Source: Gammaproteobacteria bacterium (GTDB taxonomy: Bacteria > Pseudomonadota > Gammaproteobacteria > DRJJ01). From it: 31,064 nucleotides of DNA. The translations under genes and the position numbers were made by a program. Below are positions 8,204 through 15,392 of this stretch, piece after piece. Each line of letters begins with the position of its first letter. Position 1 is the stretch's first letter. Below the pieces are notes generated by a model. It was not told where the DNA came from, did not search any database, and saw only the letters and a program-made list of their open reading frames with translations. The DNA lies in assembly GCA_011052255.1 (NCBI GenBank), contig DRJJ01000086.1, positions 1 to 31,064 on the forward strand, in the 5' to 3' direction.

Positions 8204-10479
8204 AGCATCGGCACAACACAAGCATGACACTCCTTCTTCTGTCTTTGAGCTGTTTAGCTGTAACAGTTTCTGCAGCTTTACCGACTTCTCCTGTTGCTGA
8301 TATCCGGGTCCTTATTGATGTATCCGGAAGCATGAAACAAAACGACCCTGTCAATTTACGCAGACCAGCTTTAAAATTACTCGTTGGACTGCTACCGGAG
8401 AATTCGCGTTCAGGAATCTGGATGTTTGGAAAATACGTCAACATGCAGGTCAAACTGGGTACAGTTAATCGGCTATGGAAGGAGCAGGCACGTAAAGCAG
8501 CCGATACTATCCATTCGCGTGGTTTGTACACTAATATCGAAGATGCCATCCAGCGGGCCAGTACTGACTGGACGACAAACGACCCCGCCTATAACCGAAA
8601 CCTTATCCTGCTAACTGATGGAATGGTGGATGTATCGAAAGACGAGAGCCTGGATAAAGCATCACGTCAGCGAATTCTGGAAAAATTACTGCCACGTCTG
8701 CGTAAGGCTGGTGTACGTATTCACACGATCGCATTGTCAGATAATGCAGATGAAGAGCTGCTTAAAACACTTTCACTGAGCACAGGTGGCTGGTTTGAAA
8801 AGGTACTCGATGCCAATACCTTACAGCGTATTTTCCTCCGGCTGTTTGAACAATCTACCCAAAACGACACCCTGCCCCTGAGTCAAAACCACTTTTCAGT
8901 GGACAGCAGCATTACAGATATGACCTTACTGGTGTTTCAGTCAGACCCGCAATCACCCACGCACTTGTCAGGGCCGGGAAACATCAACTGGTCTGCAGAG
9001 CAACACCCTGAACGGGTTCAATGGTTCCATGAGCAAGGGTACGACATGATAACCGTTCCCAAACCCGTAAAAGGTGACTGGGTAATTGATGCGCCCGTCG
9101 ATGATGATAATCGTGTCATGGTAGTCACCAATTTGAGGTTGGATGTAAGCCCCTTGCCTGCTCACATCCTGTTGGGCGATAAAGTCACAGTTGTTTCCAG
9201 CCTGTCAGAAAACGGCAAGAGAATAAAAAGAGACGATTTCCTGAAACTGATACAGTTTACAGCCAGCCAGACACTTGCAAAAAACTCACCCGCTTCGATC
9301 CACTTGCTGGACAATGGTGCTGAACCTGATACCCGTGCGAATGACGGTATATTTATGGCTTCTATGCCCAGAGTTATGACGCCAGGCGATATAGAATTAC
9401 AGGTCGATGCTCGCAGTTCAACATTTTCACGACAGTGGCGTCATCAAATCAAGGTATATGAGAGTGCTATTAAAATTGATTTGCGCAAGCATGCCGGGAA
9501 TAAAGGAAATCTACTCACTATTCAACAGGAACCGGGCTTGTTACAACCAGAATCCATCAAGATAACGACCCTGTTGTCTGGTAGTGAACTCCAGCTTACG
9601 CTAAATGACAAAGACAGTACCTGGCAAGCAACTATCCCTGCTCTAAAGACCGATCAAAAGCTGGATATCCTGGTTCGTGGTCTGGATTACAATAACAAGC
9701 TTTACGAGGCACGTATTCAGAGAACCATAGCGGCGGCTGGCGTACCATCTGTCCCTTCGGATACCACACAAACTGACAAAACTGGTAACCCTCAGGCTCC
9801 GGTTGCTAACGAACCATCTGGTGAGCTAGCAATGCCTGACTCAGCCACGATTAAGACAACTGCCGAACCAACAGCAACCGAGCAGCCAAAATCATCCCAG
9901 TCAGATAAGTCATCAAGCAGAAAATGGTGGTTGGTAACCATTCTGGTCATCAGCATTAATCTGCTTCTGGCAGGTGGTGGCTATTTGCTCTGGAGTTATT
10001 GGCGCACTAGAAAAAATAAATTCGATAATGATATCGAAGATGAGCTGGAATACAGTACTTCCGAGACTGTGCTAGCTTCAGAGGATAGCGATACACTCAC
10101 TCAAGAGAGTATGCCAGAAGAAGCTGATAAGAAGAATTCTGAGCCAGAGGCAGAGCCAGAGGCAGAGGCAGAGCCTTCCGCAGCACCAGCCATACCAGAC
10201 GCTGCGGAACTGGATAAATTCCTTGATTCGCATAAAGATATGCTTGGTGATCCTGAGGTCGAAACAATTTCTGTACCTGAAGGATCGGATACAATTGAAA
10301 CAACAGTTGAACCTGAATCTGATACGGAATCCGGAATAGAACAGACATTACCAGACGAGGGCCAGGACACACATAACGAGGAAGCCTCTGTTGTTACTGA
10401 TCCAGCTGTTGAAGATAGTGCTGATCTACCCGTTTCTGATGAACAATCCGTCAGAAAAGATGAAGAAACGAAAAAATGA
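8200..10479 (+). CDS. Membrane-anchored von Willebrand factor A domain protein (TIGR03503-like)
   Basis: This 759-residue protein begins with a signal peptide (hydrophobic core TLLLLSLSCLAVTVSA, residues 10-25). A VWA domain follows, with an intact MIDAS motif D40-V-S-G-S44, a TNIED region and LLTDG near residues 145-149 for the metal site. Residues ~230-515 are beta-rich and probably lie in the periplasm. A Pro/Thr-rich linker precedes one membrane helix (about 575-598), then a very acidic, low-complexity C-terminal tail with EPEAEPEAEAEP repeats, expected in the cytoplasm. The layout resembles TIGR03503-type proteins, whose role is not established. Its stop overlaps the next gene's start (ATGA at 10476), so the pair is probably made together as a membrane complex. 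The start is supported by the signal peptide but has a weak ribosome site. Confidence 0.82.
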   Translation: MKHRHNTSMTLLLLSLSCLAVTVSAALPTSPVADIRVLIDVSGSMKQNDPVNLRRPALKLLVGLLPENSRSGIWMFGKYVNMQVKLGTVNRLWKEQARKAADTIHSRGLYTNIEDAIQRASTDWTTNDPAYNRNLILLTDGMVDVSKDESLDKASRQRILEKLLPRLRKAGVRIHTIALSDNADEELLKTLSLSTGGWFEKVLDANTLQRIFLRLFEQSTQNDTLPLSQNHFSVDSSITDMTLLVFQSDPQSPTHLSGPGNINWSAEQHPERVQWFHEQGYDMITVPKPVKGDWVIDAPVDDDNRVMVVTNLRLDVSPLPAHILLGDKVTVVSSLSENGKRIKRDDFLKLIQFTASQTLAKNSPASIHLLDNGAEPDTRANDGIFMASMPRVMTPGDIELQVDARSSTFSRQWRHQIKVYESAIKIDLRKHAGNKGNLLTIQQEPGLLQPESIKITTLLSGSELQLTLNDKDSTWQATIPALKTDQKLDILVRGLDYNNKLYEARIQRTIAAAGVPSVPSDTTQTDKTGNPQAPVANEPSGELAMPDSATIKTTAEPTATEQPKSSQSDKSSSRKWWLVTILVISINLLLAGGGYLLWSYWRTRKNKFDNDIEDELEYSTSETVLASEDSDTLTQESMPEEADKKNSEPEAEPEAEAEPSAAPAIPDAAELDKFLDSHKDMLGDPEVETISVPEGSDTIETTVEPESDTESGIEQTLPDEGQDTHNEEASVVTDPAVEDSADLPVSDEQSVRKDEETKK
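10141..10175 (+). repeat. Short in-frame tandem repeat in the VWA tail
   Basis: The 12-base unit GAGCCAGAGGCA occurs twice in a row, followed by a half unit GAGGCA and GAGCC. It encodes alternating Glu-Pro/Glu-Ala in the acidic cytoplasmic tail. Copy number changes here would stay in frame in steps of four residues. Confidence 0.6.
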
Positions 10480-11024
10480 GTAGTCTGTTTACAAGTATTC
10501 TCGTTTTCACAGCTGAAGCAGGTGTTGTGCTGATGATCCTGTTTGCGGTATATGGCTTCCTGTATCTCAAGCGACGAAAACACGACCGGCACATCACCCA
10601 AAATCTGGTTAAGGATTTTCGCGAGGAGTTGCCCGACCGACGCGACCAATTGCATACAATACTTGCTGAATCATCTGTAGAGATGGATGGCGAAAAAGCA
10701 GAGGAAAAAGTCAATTATATCCTGAATAAGGAAAAATCTATTTACTTGCATGCTATTCAGGCCTTTTCCGGAAAACACAGGAGCATGTTACGCAAAATAA
10801 ATGAGGATGTAGGTGAACTTGGGGGGGCATATCGAAACCTGGTAGCCTACCTGAACGAAAATTCAGCTTCCGCAGAGCAATTACAGGAACTGAATGACAA
10901 GATCGAACAACTCGAGCAACTCAACAGTACCGTTCAGAAAGAGCTTGATGATACCAATGTAGAACTGGAACGCATTATGAGTGAATACACGGCTTTATAC
11001 GCCCGTTTTAAGGACGAAATCTGA
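10476..11024 (+). CDS. Membrane-anchored coiled-coil protein of unknown function
   Basis: The 182-residue protein has one N-terminal membrane helix (residues ~8-31, ILVFTAEAGVVLMILFAVYG), a basic stop-transfer stretch KRRKHDR, then a long cytoplasmic helical region. Residues ~128-178 have strong heptad character (QLQELNDKIEQLEQLN, then ELDDTNVELERIMSEY) and should form a coiled coil. I recognise no catalytic motif. It overlaps the VWA gene by the ATGA tetranucleotide, so it is likely a structural partner of that protein. cheV follows 132 bases later behind its own promoter-like signals, so a functional link to chemotaxis is possible but unproven. Confidence 0.75.
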   Translation: MSSLFTSILVFTAEAGVVLMILFAVYGFLYLKRRKHDRHITQNLVKDFREELPDRRDQLHTILAESSVEMDGEKAEEKVNYILNKEKSIYLHAIQAFSGKHRSMLRKINEDVGELGGAYRNLVAYLNENSASAEQLQELNDKIEQLEQLNSTVQKELDDTNVELERIMSEYTALYARFKDEI

Positions 11025-11040
11025 CAAAATCAGTCACTAT

Positions 11041-11079
11041 TTAACATATTACCAGTATGATTATAATAGCTGAGCTATT
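11041..11079 (+). promoter_or_regulatory. Candidate cheV promoter with overlapping palindrome
   Basis: A perfect -10 hexamer TATAAT at 11062-11067 is preceded by TTAACA at 11041-11046; the 15-base spacing is short, so the -35 assignment is weak. A 15-base palindrome AATAGCT-G-AGCTATT (11065-11079) overlaps the -10 and the expected start site. Its one-base centre argues against a stable hairpin terminator and for a protein-binding site. Confidence 0.4.
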
Positions 11080-11156
11080 TTGGATGAAATATACTCAAGA
11101 AATATGCCGATCTGCCGTAATAAAAGTCATAAGGAAACTTGGTCAGGACAGAAATT

Positions 11157-12107
11157 ATGGCAAATTTTATACAATCGGTAGACGAACGCACACAACTGGC
11201 AGGCGCTAATCGCCTGGAGATTCTGTTATTCAGTCTTGGCTATAGTGAAGAAAACGAGCGTGAAGAAGTATTTGGCATCAACGTCTTCAAGATTCGAGAA
11301 GTAATGAATCTGCCTGAAATCACCCGTGCACCGGATATGCCTCCCGGTGTAGTTGGTTTTGTAAGTTTGCGTGGGCAGATGATCCCGGTAGTCGACCTGG
11401 CTCATTTCTGTAATATGGACATTGATAAACCACCCTCAGTACTGATTATTACTGAATACAACAAGTCTATTCAAGGGTTTCTGGTTAACTCCGTAGAACA
11501 GATTCTGCGTATGGAGTGGAATGATATCAAGGTGCCACCTCCTATGTTGGCTCATCGTTTGGGTGGTCTGGTGACAGCCGTATCCGAGCTACAGGACAAT
11601 CGTATCGTAATGATACTGGACGTGGAGAAGGTTCTGGCCGAAACCAATACCTCAGAAGAGGACAAACATCGCTTTGAGGGTATCGATCCTTTGAACGTAG
11701 ATGCAACAGTTGTTTATGCAGATGATTCATCCGTAGCACGAAAACAGATAGAACAAACACTGGATCATATTGGAGTGAAACATCTTGGTGCAAAAAATGG
11801 TATAGAAGCATGGGATAAATTACAGGAGCTGGCCACACGAGCGGATAAGATGAATATCCCGATGCACGAAATGGTCAGCCTGATTTTGACCGATATCGAA
11901 ATGCCTGGCATGGATGGATATGTGCTGACCCGTAAAGTCAAAGACGATACCCGTTTCAAAGGAATTCCGATTATCATGCATTCTTCTCTGTCCGCAGATG
12001 CCAATAAGAACCTGGGTAAAACGGTTGGTGCCGATGGTTACGTAGCCAAGTTCGATCCACAGGAACTGGTTTCTACAATCAAGCCTTATCTGGTAAAAGA
12101 ACAGTAG
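11157..12107 (+). CDS. cheV: Chemotaxis coupling protein CheV (CheW-REC)
   Basis: From the ATG at 11157 this is a 316-residue CheV: a CheW-like coupling domain (residues ~15-160, with VFGINVFKIREVMNLPEIT and VVGFVSLRGQMIPVVDL) followed by a receiver domain (~180-312). The receiver keeps the acidic pair in VYADDSS, the phosphoacceptor Asp in ILTDIEMPGMDG, the Ser switch in IIMHSSLS and the Lys in GYVAKFDP. CheV links chemoreceptors to CheA and is tuned by phosphorylation. The start is chosen because MANFIQSVDERTQL matches CheV N-termini and AGGA lies eight bases upstream; the frame also extends to a TTG at 11139. Its 3' end overlaps that of the convergent HTH-ferredoxin gene by 29 bases. No other che genes are in view. 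Confidence 0.93.
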   Translation: MANFIQSVDERTQLAGANRLEILLFSLGYSEENEREEVFGINVFKIREVMNLPEITRAPDMPPGVVGFVSLRGQMIPVVDLAHFCNMDIDKPPSVLIITEYNKSIQGFLVNSVEQILRMEWNDIKVPPPMLAHRLGGLVTAVSELQDNRIVMILDVEKVLAETNTSEEDKHRFEGIDPLNVDATVVYADDSSVARKQIEQTLDHIGVKHLGAKNGIEAWDKLQELATRADKMNIPMHEMVSLILTDIEMPGMDGYVLTRKVKDDTRFKGIPIIMHSSLSADANKNLGKTVGADGYVAKFDPQELVSTIKPYLVKEQ

Positions 12108-13596
12108 AACGAATATTGTCAAGCAATGCCCCACTCTTTTCCAGATACTCACAGGTCATATCGACAAAAAGCTCGGGGCCGGCAATGTAATAATCACATT
12201 CTGACACCGGTAGATAATCACGTTTGGTACCGGTCAGCAGCTTGTGCAGATCACCTTTTTCTGCTAAACAATCCAGCTCTTCTGGCAGGATCAGTGGTGT
12301 ATAGCTGAAATCATCCAGTGCGTCATGCCATGCCCGACACAGGTTTGACAAGTAGTGGCCGTCGGAAGTCCTTGCCACCCAAAATAGATCTATTCTTTCG
12401 GACATATTCAGCGCGATTGCATGTTCAATAAGACTATTAACAGGTGCGAAGCCGGTTTCATAAGCTATAAACACAGATGCTCGGGACGATTCCGTGTTGA
12501 GCACAAAATCATCATAGGGCCCTGATATTGATAAGTGTTGACCGGGGCGTAGCGATGAAAGTGCAGCCACAAGCTGATTATCAGCATGATTAATATGAAA
12601 CAATAATTGTCGCTCATCACAGGGGCAGCTCGCCAGAGGCATTGTTCGTATCAGATCTTTGCCAGGTCTTAGCTCAGCCCGCTGTCCGGCCAGAAAACGG
12701 AACCGATTAGACGGAGGAGATAGCACGATTAACAGGCTGACGTTGCTGGAAAGTGGTTTATATGACTTGAAATCTGTTTCGACAGTCTGGAATGGCAGGT
12801 CGTCCGGTTGAGTAATCTCTTCAACTGCTATTTGTATATCACTTACTGCTGTATTAGCGCACATGAGTGCATAGCCCGCGACCTGGTCTTCTTCCGGGAT
12901 AAGAAAAGAGTAATTCATGATTTTCTTTATATGACCTTCTGTAATACGTGCCTTGCACAAACCACAGCTACCATCAACACACCCATAGGGCATGGATAAG
13001 CCTGCCTTGGTGGCAGAATCCAGTATGCTATTGTTGCCTTCGACAAAGAACTCGTGACCACTGGGGCTCAATTTTACGTGTGCAGTTACCAGGCGCAACA
13101 AGGAATTCTGGACCAGCAGCGGCACAACCATCTCAGCTTCCTGAATGACCGGGTCCAGTTCACGACTAACCCATTCATGCAAGCTGGTTGCAAGCCCCCG
13201 CTCCTGCTCACTTTCGGTACTTTGGGCATGTAGCAGCTTCGCCTTGAGCATTGCAACTATTCTTTTTATGCTACTAAACTGGCCTCGCGCATTACTTAAT
13301 TCTACGGACAGTTCATTCAGGCGCTCAAATAAGACCTCTGCATCGGGAAGCAACAGTTCGTGTACTCTTTTGGAAAATGCCTTTGATTTGATTTCTCTGA
13401 CGCGGTCGTATTCAGTATCATGGTAAGGATCAACATCAGGGAACACCCTCTGGAGATCTGCCATTTGCACATTTCCTTCAAATGTTCCCAGTTCACCCAT
13501 ACGAATTTTTTTCTGTAACTGACCCCGGCTTACGCCTACAAGTCTTGCTGCACGGGAAACGGATAGATATTGTTCCATAACGACTGAACCGGCCAT
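12079..13596 (-). CDS. HTH-coiled coil-[2Fe-2S] ferredoxin-flavoreductase-like fusion protein
   Basis: This 505-residue protein joins four parts. Residues 7-55 look like an excisionase/MerR-type helix-turn-helix (LSVSRAARLVGVSRGQLQKK with a following wing). Residues ~60-165 are helical and likely a coiled coil. Residues ~170-260 are a plant-type [2Fe-2S] ferredoxin domain with C206-x4-C211-x2-C214 and C246. Residues ~270-505 are ferredoxin-NADP reductase-like, with FLAGQRAEL, ISGPYDDF, a modified nucleotide-binding loop YETGFAP (normally GGTGFAP) and a YYIAGPELF end. The flavin motif R-x-Y-S is absent; the region reads RTMPLASCPCD with C324-P-C326. A redox-responsive DNA-binding regulator is my inference. 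Either M1 (13596) or M7 (13578) could be the start; neither has a strong ribosome site. A shorter paralogue diverges from it. Confidence 0.78.
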   Translation of the reverse strand: MAGSVVMEQYLSVSRAARLVGVSRGQLQKKIRMGELGTFEGNVQMADLQRVFPDVDPYHDTEYDRVREIKSKAFSKRVHELLLPDAEVLFERLNELSVELSNARGQFSSIKRIVAMLKAKLLHAQSTESEQERGLATSLHEWVSRELDPVIQEAEMVVPLLVQNSLLRLVTAHVKLSPSGHEFFVEGNNSILDSATKAGLSMPYGCVDGSCGLCKARITEGHIKKIMNYSFLIPEEDQVAGYALMCANTAVSDIQIAVEEITQPDDLPFQTVETDFKSYKPLSSNVSLLIVLSPPSNRFRFLAGQRAELRPGKDLIRTMPLASCPCDERQLLFHINHADNQLVAALSSLRPGQHLSISGPYDDFVLNTESSRASVFIAYETGFAPVNSLIEHAIALNMSERIDLFWVARTSDGHYLSNLCRAWHDALDDFSYTPLILPEELDCLAEKGDLHKLLTGTKRDYLPVSECDYYIAGPELFVDMTCEYLEKSGALLDNIRSTVLLPDKA

Positions 13597-13793
13597 TTTG
13601 CTCTGTTATAAATGAATAACTTATCTTTAAGATAAAGATAACAGGCAAATATTCATCGCGCCAGTCAGAAATAACTATTTCTTATGGATAAAATATAGTG
13701 ACTATAATTTATGTGCTATAAATAACTATACCCTTGGTCATATACCGTTTGGTAGTGAGCCAACATCAGAAAATCAAATCAGGGCTGTTATGT
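13597..13793. promoter_or_regulatory. Divergent promoter region with three palindromes
   Basis: Between the two ferredoxin-type genes lie three palindromes: TTATCTT-T-AAGATAA (13621-13635), AGAAATA-AC-TATTTCT (13667-13682) and TATAGT-G-ACTATA (13694-13706). A TATAAT at 13703-13708, overlapping the third, is a good -10 for the plus-strand gene, and the second then falls at its -35. The 10-mer AAATAACTAT is repeated directly at 13669 and 13720. The layout suggests autoregulation by the HTH protein; that is inference. Confidence 0.5.
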
Positions 13794-14801
13794 ATGACCA
13801 CAATGGTAAGACTGGAACCCAGTGGACATCAATTTGAAGTTGAAACAGGTGAAACCATACTCGAAGCGGGTTTGCGCGCCGGCTTGCCGATACAGTATCA
13901 CTGTAGCAATGGAACATGCGGTGAATGCAAGGGCATCATTATACAGGGTATTGCGCTACCGGCCCTGCATCATGATTATGTTATAAAGTCGGCAGAAAAG
14001 CAGGCTGGAACGGTGCTGCTATGCAGAACAACAACGAATCAAGACCTGGTTATTCAGGCCAATGAGGCCAGGTCTGCGGAAGATATACCGCAACAAAACA
14101 TTATGACCAGGGTATCAAAGATTGATGTTATTCATGACCATACACTTATTTTGAATTTACGCACCCCTCGCAGCCATACTTTACGTTTTCTGGCCGGTCA
14201 GCACGCACAGCTGGAGATCAAGAACCACCTGTCGAGAATAAAAACCATAGCCAGCTGCCCATGTAATGGCATGATATTGCAATTCCATTTTACCCACAAC
14301 GCGGGCGATCCGTTCACCGATTATATTTTCAACAAGCTGCACACCAGGGAATCAGTATATGTAAGCGGGCCCTTCGGAAAAGTTAGCCTTGAAGAAGACG
14401 ATGACCACCCGATTATATTTATAGTGTATAAAACCGGATTTTCTATGGTGAAAAGCCTGGTCGAATTAGCTATATCATGGGATAAAGCCCAGACTATGCA
14501 TCTGTTCTGGATTACGGACAATGAGGCAGAATTGTATTATGAAAATTACTGCCGTTCATGGGCAGCCGTACTTGATGATTTTCAGTATACTCCTTTCCTG
14601 TTGAACGGTGCTAACAAAAGAACCGATGTCATATTAATGGATAGCCTTGAAAATATATGTGACTTGTATCCTGATATATCGCGTTACAGGGTCTTTCTGA
14701 ACATACCGCGTCGTGTCGAAAAAAAAGGAAAGTCGATGTTACTTGGCAGAGGTGTTGAGGAGAATCTTTTACATATGGATGATATATTCGAATACAGGTA
14801 G
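13794..14801 (+). CDS. [2Fe-2S] ferredoxin-flavoreductase-like protein, paralogue of the HTH fusion
   Basis: From the ATG at 13794 (AGGG nine bases upstream) this is 335 residues; the frame is open back to a TTG at 13734. Residues 1-95 form a [2Fe-2S] domain with C37-x4-C42-x2-C45 and C77. Residues ~100-335 resemble the flavoreductase module of the divergent neighbour: FLAGQHAQL, IASCPCNG (C155-P-C157 where R-x-Y-S is expected), VSGPFGKVSL, and YKTGFSMV in place of GGTGFAP. The C-terminal end is degenerate: after SRYRVFLNI the usual C/A-G-P motif is missing and a basic RRVEKKGK stretch follows. Electron transfer from NAD(P)H through flavin is therefore doubtful; a structural, sensory or partner role is possible. 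It has no HTH. It converges with the Rcp1-type regulator. Confidence 0.78.
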   Translation: MTTMVRLEPSGHQFEVETGETILEAGLRAGLPIQYHCSNGTCGECKGIIIQGIALPALHHDYVIKSAEKQAGTVLLCRTTTNQDLVIQANEARSAEDIPQQNIMTRVSKIDVIHDHTLILNLRTPRSHTLRFLAGQHAQLEIKNHLSRIKTIASCPCNGMILQFHFTHNAGDPFTDYIFNKLHTRESVYVSGPFGKVSLEEDDDHPIIFIVYKTGFSMVKSLVELAISWDKAQTMHLFWITDNEAELYYENYCRSWAAVLDDFQYTPFLLNGANKRTDVILMDSLENICDLYPDISRYRVFLNIPRRVEKKGKSMLLGRGVEENLLHMDDIFEYR

Positions 14802-14828
14802 ATTATTCTGGAGAGGGGGTGACATACC

Positions 14829-15293
14829 TTATTTCATTGAAGGAGACTCGTTTAACATTAACCAGTACATACCCAGCTGTCTTACTGATTCGACGAACTG
14901 ATCAAAGTCTACCGGTTTTCTGATATAGCTGTTAGCGCCATCTTCGTAGCTTTTCATAATATCTTGCTGTTCATTTGATGTGGTTAATACAACAACCGGC
15001 ACGAATCGGGTATGTTCACTTTCACGTATTCGTTTTAACACCTCCAGCCCGTCCAGTTTGGGGAGCTTCAGATCCAGCAGGATTAACTGCGGCAGTTCAC
15101 TACTATCCATGTCGGCGTGAGAGCCGGTACCGAACAGGTAATCCAGCGCTTCGACTCCATCACGTTTGACAACAATATCATTAACGATATTGTTTTTCTT
15201 TAACGCGCGGATGGTCAATAACTCATCATCCGGGTTATCTTCGACCAGTAATATTTTGCCTATCGTCATATTATCTATACCAGTAAATTTCAT
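14829..15293 (-). CDS. Stand-alone response regulator, Rcp1-like (CheY fold)
   Basis: A 154-residue single receiver domain. The acidic pocket and the long first insert are typical of the Rcp1-type group (ILLVEDNPDDELLTIRAL), the phosphoacceptor Asp lies in LILLDLKLPKLDG, the Thr switch in VVVLTTS and the Lys in YIRKPVD. There is no output domain. Such regulators usually pair with phytochrome-like or PAS/GAF histidine kinases, none of which is here. ATG 15293 has AGAGA about ten bases upstream; the internal ATG at 15269 (MTIGKILLVEDN) fits the family's usual beginning equally well. It lies 99 bases downstream of the REC-GGDEF-EAL gene on the same strand, so the two may share a transcript. Confidence 0.9.
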   Translation of the reverse strand: MKFTGIDNMTIGKILLVEDNPDDELLTIRALKKNNIVNDIVVKRDGVEALDYLFGTGSHADMDSSELPQLILLDLKLPKLDGLEVLKRIRESEHTRFVPVVVLTTSNEQQDIMKSYEDGANSYIRKPVDFDQFVESVRQLGMYWLMLNESPSMK

Positions 15294-15392
15294 TTGTTGT
15301 TTTTCTCTATAGAATCAGATTATAACCTGTGATTCGTTATTTCAGTACTTGTTGTATGGGTAGTATGTCACAAATACAACATTGATCACTAC

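Noticed and set aside
10101..10655. Long antisense frame of 184 codons opposite the VWA tail
   Set aside because: Its Ser-rich low-complexity product is the mirror of the acidic Glu/Asp-rich tail on the plus strand; the plus-strand proteins have domains and coupled starts.
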